In this document: one piece after another, positions 1 through 5,905 of the stretch
Numbering within the stretch: position 1 is the stretch's first letter
Layout of the letters: every line of letters begins with the position of its first letter
Assembly: GCA_003133505.1 (NCBI GenBank)
Contig: PKXT01000319.1
Location: 1 to 5,905 of the forward strand
Length of the DNA stretch: 5,905 nucleotides
Direction: 5' to 3'
Source of the DNA: Acidobacteriota bacterium
GTDB lineage: Bacteria; Acidobacteriota; Terriglobia; Acidiferrales; UBA7541
The notes under the pieces: generated by a model
What the model saw: only the letters and a program-made list of their open reading frames with translations
Told to the model about the DNA's origin: nothing
The model's database searches: none
Made by a program: the position numbers and the translations under genes

Positions 1-1147
1 CCGGCTCGTTAGGCATGGCGGACGCTACAATGGAAATCCAGTTCACGTTTGCGACGACACACTCGCAGGACTCAAGTTCACTGCCATCGCCGACAATAAC
101 GCGATTGGTGGCGGGATCAAGTTCGAGGACGTAAAGCGGGCGACCCGCGGAAAGTCCCAGTCCTTTGCGCTGACCAACCGTGAAATTTTGGAGGCCGGCG
201 TGGCGGCCCAAAACTTCGCCGGATGCATTCACAATTTCGCCGCTACAATCGCGAGATGCACCAACAACCTCATAAGCCGGAGCGTTGGCATTGCTAATTC
301 CCTGCTCTGCGACATAAGCCTGAATGAAGCGCACATAATTGCCATCGGCGACGAAACAGATCTCCTGGCTCTCAGGCTTTTCGGCGACGGGCAGGCCAGA
401 ACGCCGCGCGATATCCCGAACCTCCTCCTTGCTCATTTCGCCGAGCGGAAATTCAGAACAGGCGAGCTGATCCTGGGTTAATCCGAAGAGAAAATAAGTC
501 TGGTCCTTGGACGAATCCACAGCGCGAAGCAGCTCATGGCGCCCCGACGGAGCGCTGTGACGAATGCGCGCGTAATGGCCGGTGGCGAGGCGACCGGCAC
601 CAATCTGGCGGGCGGTGGAGACGAGGCGGTCGAACTTCAAATGGTTGTTGCACAGGGTGCAAGGGATGGGGGTGCGTCCGCGAAGGTAATCGCTAACAAA
701 CGGGCGGATTACCGCATCCTCAAATTCCTGCTCGTAATTGACGACGTAGTAAGGAAAACCGAGATGCTGGGCGACGCGCCGCGCGTCATAGACATCATCG
801 AGCGAGCAGCAGCGATGACCGCCGGAAGTTTTCGGCGATTTGCCCGCCGGTCCGGTCCCTAGCGCATCAACTGACGCGCCGATGTTTTTTTCGTCTGGCG
901 ATCCCCTCAGTTCCGGCAAGCGGCGCTGATTCCACAGCTGCATGGTGAGACCGACAACAGCGCCTCCGCGCTCGCGAAGAAGAGCGGCGACGACGGAGCT
1001 ATCCACGCCGCCACTCATGGCCACAGCAGTGAGGATTCCAGCCTCCGCGGTTGCGCATGTTTCCTGGTGGCCTGATTCGGTCCGCATTATCCGGCTTTCC
1101 GAGTCCAGGTTGCAGACGGAGATGGACGGCGTCAGAACGCTAGTCAT
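1..1147 (-). CDS. mnmA: tRNA-specific 2-thiouridylase MnmA (3' end of gene outside window)
   Basis: MnmA activates uridine 34 of the Glu, Gln and Lys tRNAs with ATP and replaces O2 with sulfur, giving s2U34 in the cytoplasm. The window covers 382 residues of an open frame that runs off the left edge; roughly 60 C-terminal residues of the last beta-barrel domain are probably missing. Visible motifs are the PP-loop SGGVDSS at residues 45-51, a CCSLDDVYDARR block at 113-124, TPIPCTLCNN at 159-168 with the likely nucleophile Cys166, TGHYARI at 189-195, KDQTYFLF at 214-221, and SQEICFV at 260-266 with the likely persulfide Cys264. TVGQRKG and VNWIS follow. The ATG at 1147 overlaps the desulfurase stop by 8 bp but has no clear Shine-Dalgarno and leaves about 42 residues before the PP-loop, more than usual. 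ATG at 1085-1087 (residue 21), preceded by GGAAAG, is a credible alternative. Function is near certain; the start is not. Confidence 0.95.
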   Translation of the reverse strand, partial: MTSVLTPSISVCNLDSESRIMRTESGHQETCATAEAGILTAVAMSGGVDSSVVAALLRERGGAVVGLTMQLWNQRRLPELRGSPDEKNIGASVDALGTGPAGKSPKTSGGHRCCSLDDVYDARRVAQHLGFPYYVVNYEQEFEDAVIRPFVSDYLRGRTPIPCTLCNNHLKFDRLVSTARQIGAGRLATGHYARIRHSAPSGRHELLRAVDSSKDQTYFLFGLTQDQLACSEFPLGEMSKEEVRDIARRSGLPVAEKPESQEICFVADGNYVRFIQAYVAEQGISNANAPAYEVVGASRDCSGEIVNASGEVLGRHAGLQNFTVGQRKGLGLSAGRPLYVLELDPATNRVIVGDGSELESCECVVANVNWISIVASAMPNEP

Positions 1148-2435
1148 AGTGGGCGACTTCGTGAGCAATATTAACGGATGAGGGCGCGGCGGCGCTTTCC
1201 GCGATCATTTGCGCGCCGACTTTTGGTGAACGGCCCATCGCATCCGAGTAAATGGGTGAAAGTCTACGAAGCCGCGCGACCACAGCGGGAATTACGTCCA
1301 GAGCATAATCAATTTCGGCGTCAGTGGTGGCGCGCCCAAAGCTAAAGCGAAGGCTGGAGCGAGCGTCTTCGCGGCTCAGACCAATGGCCAGAAGGACATG
1401 CGATGGCTCAATCGCTCCCGAGGAACAAGCCGCGCCGGTGGCGCAGGCGATGCCCTGCAAGTCTAGGGCAATAACCAGCGATTCCCCTTCGGCAAAGCGA
1501 AACACCAGATTGGTGGTATTGCAGACGCGATGCGCGCGGCCACCATTCACCCGGCAATCGGGAATGCGGGCGAGCAATTCCCGCTCGAAGCGATCTCGCA
1601 ACGCTCCAATGCGCGCGGCATCAGACACCTGGCGCTGCAAGGCAAGCTGCGCGGCCTTGCCGAAGCCGGCAATCCCCGGAACGTTTTCGGTGCCGGGCCG
1701 GCGGTCGCGTTCGTGATGCCCGCCAAAGGCGATGGGATCGAGCGGCGTTCCAGAACGGATAAATAGCGCTCCAACGCCTTTGGGACCGTAAATTTTATGA
1801 GCGGAAAGCGAAAGAAAAGCGGGGCGAACCTCACTCGCCGAGTTACCGGAAACAGGTCCGACATTAACCGGCAGCTTGCCGACGGACTGGACGGCATCCG
1901 TGTGAAAAGGCACGCCAGCTTCGGCGGCGATGCGCGAAATTTCGGAGAGGGGCTGAATCGCACCCAACTCGTTATTGGCGTGCATGATGCTCAAGAGCAC
2001 GGTTTCAGGACGAAGCGAACGGCGAATGTCGTCAGGGTTAACAATAGCGTCGGCGGAGACAGGTAGAAAAGTGACCTCAACGCCCTGGCGTTGAAGTTCC
2101 TGACAAGAATGAAGGACGGCGTGATGCTCGACTTGCGTGGTGATGACGTGCAATTTCGCAACGGGCCCGCGCTGACAGCGCGCCGCCGCGACCGCGCCAA
2201 AAATCGCAAGGTTGTCGGACTCGGTACCGCCGCTGGTGAAAACAATTTCAGCTGGCTGCACGCCAATCAGCGCGGCTACCGATTCGCGCGCCTCCTCAAC
2301 GGCCGTGCGCGCGCGCTGGCCGGGCGTGTGAATGGAACTGGCATTGCCACATTCGGCGCCGAGGAAAGGCAGCATGGCCGTGAGAACTTCGGGAGCAACC
2401 GGTGTGGTGGCGTTATGATCGAAATAGGCGCGCAT
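1140..2435 (-). CDS. Cysteine desulfurase, NifS/IscS class (class V aminotransferase fold)
   Basis: This PLP enzyme takes sulfur from L-cysteine as an enzyme persulfide, releasing alanine, and hands it to acceptors. The 431-residue protein has the family order: YFDHNATTP at 4-12, FTSGGTESDNLA at 66-77, the PLP-stacking His104 in VEHH, NNE at 154-156, HTDAVQS at 178-184 with Asp180 on the pyridine nitrogen, SAHKIYGPKG at 211-220 with Schiff-base Lys214, RPGTEN at 246-251, the active cysteine Cys337 in TGAACSSG, and RFSFG at 363-367. I chose the ATG at 2433-2435 because AAGGT lies 8 nt upstream and the family normally begins just before YFDHNATT; an ATG at 2498 adds 21 residues unlike the family. 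The tail after about residue 395 is some 30 residues longer than usual and overlaps mnmA by 8 bp, implying coupled translation. MnmA is the likely sulfur acceptor, though a general role in Fe-S assembly cannot be excluded. I leave the symbol blank because nifS, iscS and yrvO types cannot be separated by eye. Confidence 0.95.
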   Translation of the reverse strand: MRAYFDHNATTPVAPEVLTAMLPFLGAECGNASSIHTPGQRARTAVEEARESVAALIGVQPAEIVFTSGGTESDNLAIFGAVAAARCQRGPVAKLHVITTQVEHHAVLHSCQELQRQGVEVTFLPVSADAIVNPDDIRRSLRPETVLLSIMHANNELGAIQPLSEISRIAAEAGVPFHTDAVQSVGKLPVNVGPVSGNSASEVRPAFLSLSAHKIYGPKGVGALFIRSGTPLDPIAFGGHHERDRRPGTENVPGIAGFGKAAQLALQRQVSDAARIGALRDRFERELLARIPDCRVNGGRAHRVCNTTNLVFRFAEGESLVIALDLQGIACATGAACSSGAIEPSHVLLAIGLSREDARSSLRFSFGRATTDAEIDYALDVIPAVVARLRRLSPIYSDAMGRSPKVGAQMIAESAAAPSSVNIAHEVAHYD

Positions 2436-2443
2436 GAGTTGTG

Positions 2444-2448
2444 ACCTT
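2444..2448 (-). promoter_or_regulatory. Ribosome binding site of the cysteine desulfurase
   Basis: AAGGT on the minus strand lies 8 nt before the ATG at 2433-2435. This decides the start against the longer in-frame ATG at 2498 and agrees with where the family normally begins. Confidence 0.6.
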
Positions 2449-2457
2449 AGATGTGAG

Positions 2458-2508
2458 TTTCGGAAGCGAGACACTGGACTCAATAACCACGGTTGCAATC
2501 TTCCGAAA
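2458..2508. repeat. Perfect 9-bp inverted repeat in the gap before the desulfurase
   Basis: TTTCGGAAG at 2458-2466 and its exact reverse complement CTTCCGAAA at 2500-2508 are separated by 33 bp, in the 83-bp gap between cupin stop and desulfurase start. The arm nearest the desulfurase ends 9 nt before its Shine-Dalgarno. No T-run follows on the minus strand, so it is not a standard terminator. It could be an operator pair, an mRNA stem affecting desulfurase translation, or an RNA processing site. Confidence 0.4.
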
Positions 2509-2518
2509 TGGAACTTTC

Positions 2519-2878
2519 TCAGACTCGTTCAAGAACCTCGACCGTGCGCTCATTGCGGACGTTGCCGGTATTCAAAGTGGAGGTCGGCTCAAACAGCATT
2601 ACATGCGCTTCCTCTTCGGCCACCGGGCGATGCTCTACGCCGCGCGGAACAATAAGGAAATCACCCTGTTCCATCCAGACGAAATGGTCGCGAAATTCCA
2701 TCCTGAAGCGGCCCGTTATGACAAAGAACAGCTCGTCCTCATTGTCATGATGATGCCACACAAATGGGCCGTTGAATTTCACCAATTTTACCAACTGGCC
2801 GTTGAGTTCGCCCACGATTTTGGGCTGCCAATATTCGCTGAATAAGGCGAGCTTTTCCCGTAAATTCACCTTCGGCAT
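2519..2878 (-). CDS. Small single-domain cupin protein, function unknown
   Basis: The protein has 119 residues and is almost entirely one cupin beta-barrel. Cupin motif 1 is visible as Gly37, His42, His44, Glu49 and Gly56 (WHHHDNEDELFFVITG at 41-56). Motif 2 is Gly72, Pro78, Gly80 and His83 (GDFLIVPRGVEH at 72-83). His42, His44, Glu49 and His83 are the expected metal ligands, and all are present. The C-terminal stretch LFEPTSTLNTGNVRNERTVE (95-114) is one I recall as typical of a widespread small cupin group (COG0662-like) with no assigned reaction. There is no signal peptide or membrane segment, so it is probably cytosolic. No strong Shine-Dalgarno precedes the ATG at 2876-2878, but a perfect TATAAT lies 35 bp upstream. 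It is the first gene of the minus-strand block, 83 bp ahead of the desulfurase. Possible roles include a small-molecule sensor, isomerase or dioxygenase; the sequence does not decide. Confidence 0.9.
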   Translation of the reverse strand: MPKVNLREKLALFSEYWQPKIVGELNGQLVKLVKFNGPFVWHHHDNEDELFFVITGRFRMEFRDHFVWMEQGDFLIVPRGVEHRPVAEEEAHVMLFEPTSTLNTGNVRNERTVEVLERV

Positions 2879-2909
2879 GTATTTGAGGTTAGCATGGCAA
2901 TAGCCCCAG

Positions 2910-2925
2910 CGCCATTATATTGGCG
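2910..2925. promoter_or_regulatory. Short palindrome CGCCA-N6-TGGCG over the divergent promoter region
   Basis: Arms 2910-2914 and 2921-2925 are perfect inverted copies flanking a 6-bp AT-rich core, and the palindrome contains the minus-strand TATAAT. A dimeric regulator bound here would cover the cupin promoter and lie just upstream of the SAM hydrolase start. Five-base arms are expected by chance about once in a gap of this size, so only the placement argues for function. Confidence 0.25.
2914..2919 (-). promoter_or_regulatory. Candidate -10 box (TATAAT) for the cupin-led block
   Basis: A perfect TATAAT reads on the minus strand 35 bp before the cupin ATG, inside the divergent gap. A transcript start about 7 bp downstream would leave a leader of roughly 28 nt. 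No good -35 hexamer is visible at 16-18 bp, so the promoter may be weak or need an activator, or use a different sigma factor preference. Confidence 0.45.
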
Positions 2926-2944
2926 TGAAGGAACCGAACACTAT

Positions 2945-3769
2945 ATGTCAAACCCGGTTATCACCCTGACTACTGATTTTGGATACTCAGGCCATTTCGT
3001 TGGGGCTATGAAGGGCGTGATTTTGAAGATATTGCCGGATGCAAAAGTAATTGATATTACCCATGACGTGCCGCCCTTCGACCTGCGGGAGGCGGCCCTG
3101 ACCATTGCGGGCGCGGCTCCGTTTTATGCGACGGGGACGATCCACGTGGTGGTGGTAGACCCTGGCGTGGGCACGGGACGGCGCCCAATCCTGGCGGAGG
3201 CCGACGGGCAATTCTTTATCGCGCCGGATAACGGCGTGCTGACACTGATTTACGAGCAGGCCAAAGAGTTAAAGGTCTGGCACGTTACCGCCGATCACTA
3301 CTTTCTTACGCCAGTCAGCCGAACGTTCCACGGGCGCGATATTTTCAGCACGGTGGCTGCATGGCTGGGCAAAACGGGCCAGCCCGCCGATTTCGGCGAG
3401 CCGATTACCGATTTCGTCCGCCTAAATCTGCCCAAGGTCGAGCGAAAGGGCGATACGGTGACTGGAATGATCCTGCGCCGCGATCGTTTTGGAAATCTGA
3501 TGACCGACATTACGCCTGATCATGTGAAAGAAATTGTCGAAGGCAACGCTCCATTTCGGATCTGGATCGGAGACCACGAAATTCACCATTTGGTGAACAC
3601 TTTTTCCGAAGGTAGTCCCGGCGAAGCAGTGGCGATATTTGGGTCGAGCGGCTATCTGGAACTTGCGGTCCACGGAGGCGACGCGGCGGAGATGCTGAGC
3701 GCGGGACCGGGAAGCAAAGTAATTTTAGGCATTGGGCCGACGCCAAAAACCAGGGACGAGCGTGCCTGA
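2945..3769 (+). CDS. SAM hydroxide adenosyltransferase (DUF62 family, SAM hydrolase)
   Basis: Family members use water to split S-adenosylmethionine into adenosine and L-methionine; they share their fold with the fluorinase and chlorinase. With the start at 2945 the protein has 274 residues, a normal length. Motifs are ITLTTDFG at 6-13, ITHDVPPFD at 38-46, HVVVVDPGVGTGRR at 67-80, FIAPDNGVLT at 91-100, SRTFHGRDIF at 125-134 and RFGNLMTDI at 181-189. The Asp-Arg-His triad that marks the hydrolase is present as Asp72, Arg79 and His129. The N-terminal catalytic domain runs to about 165, followed by a beta-barrel ending near 262. The ATG at 2945 fits the family start, with AAGGA 12 nt upstream. 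An in-frame ATG at 2894, with GAGG 5 nt upstream, would add 17 residues and cannot be ruled out. The gene overlaps the MutS-like gene by 8 bp. Cytosolic. The physiological reason for destroying SAM is unsettled for this family. Confidence 0.93.
   Translation: MSNPVITLTTDFGYSGHFVGAMKGVILKILPDAKVIDITHDVPPFDLREAALTIAGAAPFYATGTIHVVVVDPGVGTGRRPILAEADGQFFIAPDNGVLTLIYEQAKELKVWHVTADHYFLTPVSRTFHGRDIFSTVAAWLGKTGQPADFGEPITDFVRLNLPKVERKGDTVTGMILRRDRFGNLMTDITPDHVKEIVEGNAPFRIWIGDHEIHHLVNTFSEGSPGEAVAIFGSSGYLELAVHGGDAAEMLSAGPGSKVILGIGPTPKTRDERA
3752..3756 (+). promoter_or_regulatory. Ribosome binding site of the MutS-like gene, inside the SAM hydrolase gene
   Basis: AGGGA lies 5 nt before the GTG at 3762 and within the last codons of the SAM hydrolase. 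It supports the GTG start over the TTG at 3732 and suggests that ribosomes finishing the upstream gene can restart on the MutS-like gene. Confidence 0.65.
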
Positions 3770-5642
3770 GGCGGACGCGGATCCGCGCGCGGAGTATTCC
3801 CGGCGGCTGGAAAACCGCGCGGAAACGGTGGCGGCGAAGGAACGGCTTCACTTCCGGGCGGGAAATGCGAAATTAGCCGTAGTGGCGGCGGGCCTGGCGA
3901 TGGCGTGGATGGCGCTGGGCAGGAGTTTATTCCCAGCGTATTGGCTGGTGGTTCCCGCTGCAATGTATGCGGCGCTGGTTGTTTATCACGAGCGCGTATT
4001 GCGCGTGCGGGCACGCGCCAATCTTGCGGCGGAGTTCTATCGCAGGGGCATGGGGCGAATGAACGATCGCTGGTCGGGCACAGGCGAATCCGGGGAGCGA
4101 TTCCGCGATCCGAAACATCCTTATGCCGATGACCTGGATATTTTCGGAACCGGGTGCTTGTTCGAATTACTTTGCACGGCGCGGATGCCCATGGGCCAGA
4201 ACCGGCTGGCGCAGTGGCTTTCCGCCGCCCCACCGGTAGCGGAGATTATCGGGCGCCAGGAATCGGTCGCTGAACTGCGGGAAAAACTAGACCTTCGCGA
4301 GCATCTGGCCGTGGCCGGTGAGACTTTGCGGTCGCGTTTCGATCCGGAGGCGCTAATCACCTGGGCGGAAAACAGCGCGGGCTGGCCTGGGAACCCGCGG
4401 GCTCTGAGCGCTCTTCGGTTGATGGCCGCATTTTTCGCGATGGCCGCGCTCGTTGCTCTGGGAGATTTTCTAGCCACACGCAATTTCTGGCCGCTAGTCA
4501 TCGTCCTGATTCCCGAAGCCATTTTCCGCCAATGGCTGCAAAAACGCGCCAAGGAGATAAGCAGCGGAGTCGCGTGCAACGCCGATGGGCTGGCCCTTTT
4601 CGCGAAGATTCTGGAGCGGCTCGAAAAAGAGCGGTTTCAGTCTGCGAAATTAAACGCACTGGCACCTACTCTTCAAGGCAGTCCCCTTCCTGTATCGATG
4701 CCCGTCCGGAGACTGGCCCGCATTGTTTACTGGATTGACGCGCGCGGCGGCATGTTGGGGAACCTGCTGGACCTTCCCCTGCTTTACACCGCGCAAACGG
4801 GCCTTGCGGCGGAGGCCTGGCGGCGAAAATGGGGCGGGCGAGTTCGCGGGTGGATTGACGCGGCGGCGGAAATGGAGGCGCTGCTTTCGCTGGCTGGATA
4901 TTCCTATGAGCATCCCGATGATCCGTTCCCCAAGTTCTTAAATGCGGGTGATTTCGCAGGGGATGATTCGGCGCGCCATTGCACGGCTCTTTTCGATGGC
5001 CAGGAACTTGGGCACCCCCTCATTGCCAGTAGGCTCTGCATTCGTAACTCGGTGCAGTTGGACAAACACACTCAGTTGCTGTTGGTCAGCGGCTCGAATA
5101 TGTCGGGCAAGAGCACGCTCCTGCGGACTGTGGGGATCAATGCGGTACTGGCCGTAGCCGGCGCGCCCATCCGGGGCACGTCGCTGAGAATGACACTCCT
5201 CACTGTCGGAACGCGGATTCGCAGCGCGGATTCGCTGCAGGAAGGCCGCTCAAACTTTTACACGGAGATTCTGCGCATCCGCGAAGTCGTTACCCTGGCC
5301 AAAGAGAAACCGCCGGTACTCTTCCTTTTCGATGAACTATTGGAAGGGACGAACTCCGCAGACCGCCTGATTGGCGCGGAGGCTCTGATTGGCGGCTTGC
5401 TGAAGCACGGGGCCGTTGGAATCGTGACCACCCACGACCTGGCGTTGACGGAAATTGGCGCGGCAGGAACCACTCCGCTGCACGGGTCATTGCCCGGGGC
5501 ATTGCAAGCCGCATTGCGTAATTTGCATTTTCAGGACTACATGGAAGGCGGCATAATGCGTTTCGACTACAAGCTGCGGGAAGGAATTGTGGAAAAGAGC
5601 AACGCTGTGGAGCTGATGCGCTTGATCGGTTGGGAAGTGTAA
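3762..5642 (+). CDS. Membrane-anchored MutS-like ATPase
   Basis: This 626-residue protein combines a MutS-type ATPase with predicted membrane segments. Numbered from the GTG, hydrophobic helices lie near 37-53, 60-77, 214-236 and 241-257. Residues 124-185 resemble the start of the MutS core domain (DLDIFGTGCLFELL, then MGQNRLAQWL and a RQESVAEL block). The ATPase domain has Walker A GSNMSGKST at 444-452 with Lys450, the RSADSLQEGRSNFYTE segment at 487-502, Walker B VLFLFDELLEGTN at 519-531 with Asp524 and Glu525, and the TTHD histidine at 558. It lacks the N-terminal mismatch-reading domain of MutS (no Phe-X-Glu region) and has no Smr nuclease domain, so it is neither MutS1 nor MutS2. I chose GTG at 3762 because AGGGA lies 5 nt upstream; an in-frame TTG at 3732 gives 636 residues but is less likely. 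The start overlaps the SAM hydrolase stop by 8 bp. A role in mismatch repair is not supported by what is visible; the true function is unknown. Confidence 0.9.
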   Translation: MPEADADPRAEYSRRLENRAETVAAKERLHFRAGNAKLAVVAAGLAMAWMALGRSLFPAYWLVVPAAMYAALVVYHERVLRVRARANLAAEFYRRGMGRMNDRWSGTGESGERFRDPKHPYADDLDIFGTGCLFELLCTARMPMGQNRLAQWLSAAPPVAEIIGRQESVAELREKLDLREHLAVAGETLRSRFDPEALITWAENSAGWPGNPRALSALRLMAAFFAMAALVALGDFLATRNFWPLVIVLIPEAIFRQWLQKRAKEISSGVACNADGLALFAKILERLEKERFQSAKLNALAPTLQGSPLPVSMPVRRLARIVYWIDARGGMLGNLLDLPLLYTAQTGLAAEAWRRKWGGRVRGWIDAAAEMEALLSLAGYSYEHPDDPFPKFLNAGDFAGDDSARHCTALFDGQELGHPLIASRLCIRNSVQLDKHTQLLLVSGSNMSGKSTLLRTVGINAVLAVAGAPIRGTSLRMTLLTVGTRIRSADSLQEGRSNFYTEILRIREVVTLAKEKPPVLFLFDELLEGTNSADRLIGAEALIGGLLKHGAVGIVTTHDLALTEIGAAGTTPLHGSLPGALQAALRNLHFQDYMEGGIMRFDYKLREGIVEKSNAVELMRLIGWEV

Positions 5643-5647
5643 CAAGC

Positions 5648-5905
5648 ATGGCGCAGATTGCAGATACGCCTATCGAGCCTTCCCTTCCGGTCTGGAAGAA
5701 GCTACTCTACGGCGCTATTTCCACGGTTGTTGTCCTGCTTGCGCTGGCCATCGTTGCTGAAATCGCACTGCGAGTATTCGTAGTCTTCGTTCCCTCCTTC
5801 CGCAGCGCGCCATTCCGGCAATACGATCCCGTGCTCGGCGAATCATTGATTCCCAGTGTCAGGGTCAATCATTCACGCGGTTGCTTCCAAGGGCTGGTAG
5901 TCACC
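5648..5905 (+). CDS. N-terminus of a membrane-anchored protein, possibly an SGNH/GDSL-type hydrolase (truncated by window)
   Basis: An open frame of 86 codons starts at the ATG at 5648 and runs off the right edge. It begins 5 bp after the MutS-like stop, with GGGAAG about 10 nt upstream, so it probably belongs to the same transcript. A short polar N-terminus (residues 1-18, ending in WKK) is followed by one strong hydrophobic helix at about 19-48, read as a signal anchor that places the rest outside the cytoplasm. After it comes FRQYDPVLGESLIPSVRV at 56-73. A stretch of the form 'YDPxLGxxLxP' just after an N-terminal anchor is, from memory, common in bacterial SGNH/GDSL-like acylhydrolases, but no catalytic block falls inside the window. 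The coding call is firm from spacing and composition; the family is a guess. Confidence 0.8.
   Translation, partial: MAQIADTPIEPSLPVWKKLLYGAISTVVVLLALAIVAEIALRVFVVFVPSFRSAPFRQYDPVLGESLIPSVRVNHSRGCFQGLVVT

Noticed and set aside
188..862. Plus-strand open frames of 97 and 108 codons within 188-862
   Set aside because: Both are antisense to MnmA, whose catalytic motifs are read cleanly through the same bases on the minus strand.
2436..2498. Longer desulfurase starting at the ATG at 2498
   Set aside because: The 21 added residues do not resemble the family, and the ATG at 2433-2435 has a proper ribosome site.
2458..2508. Inverted repeat as an intrinsic terminator for the cupin gene
   Set aside because: The loop is 33 nt and no T-run follows on the minus strand.
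2441..2845. 134-codon plus-strand open frame lying antisense to most of the cupin gene
   Set aside because: It is the mirror of a well-supported cupin with intact motifs; its translation shows no recognisable domain and there is no clear ribosome site.
3652..4233. 193-codon minus-strand open frame across the SAM hydrolase and MutS-like junction
   Set aside because: Its translation is dominated by Pro, Arg and Ser as expected for the antisense of a GC-rich gene, and both plus-strand genes there are firmly supported.
3762..5642. MutS-like gene as a functional MutS1 or MutS2
   Set aside because: There is no mismatch-reading N-terminal domain, no Smr domain, and there are membrane helices instead.
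1..5905. Mobile element, CRISPR array, tRNA or phage signature
   Set aside because: No repeat arrays, transposase or integrase motifs, or tRNA-like folds were seen; coding is continuous and of even composition.

Overview
The window is a compact chromosomal stretch with moderately high GC and almost no non-coding DNA. It holds six protein genes in two divergent blocks. Nothing in it looks mobile: I see no insertion sequence, tRNA, rRNA, CRISPR array or attachment site. The closest protein-level resemblance I can recall is to Acidobacteriota, chiefly from the MnmA sequence style (TMQLWNQRRLPEL, then a CCSLDDVYDARR block) and from the SAM hydrolase and membrane MutS-like genes. That placement is an inference from memory and was not searched.

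Left block, minus strand, reading from 2878 down past base 1: a small single-domain cupin, a NifS/IscS-type cysteine desulfurase, and the tRNA 2-thiouridylase MnmA, whose C-terminus lies outside the window. The last two overlap by 8 bp. Together they can form a sulfur path: the desulfurase takes sulfur from cysteine as a persulfide, and MnmA places it on uridine 34 of the Glu, Gln and Lys tRNAs. The cupin's role is unknown. An 83-bp gap between cupin and desulfurase carries a perfect 9-bp inverted repeat.

Right block, plus strand: a SAM hydroxide adenosyltransferase (DUF62 family, SAM hydrolase), a membrane-anchored MutS-like ATPase that overlaps it by 8 bp and starts at GTG behind a good Shine-Dalgarno, and, 5 bp after the MutS stop, the N-terminal 86 residues of a membrane-anchored protein that runs off the right edge and may be an SGNH/GDSL-type hydrolase. 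The spacing suggests one transcript.

The blocks diverge from a 66-bp gap (2879-2944), which contains a perfect TATAAT box on the minus strand inside a short palindrome. I see no clear new system. The parts most worth a second look are the membrane MutS-like ATPase coupled to a SAM hydrolase, and the desulfurase-MnmA pair.
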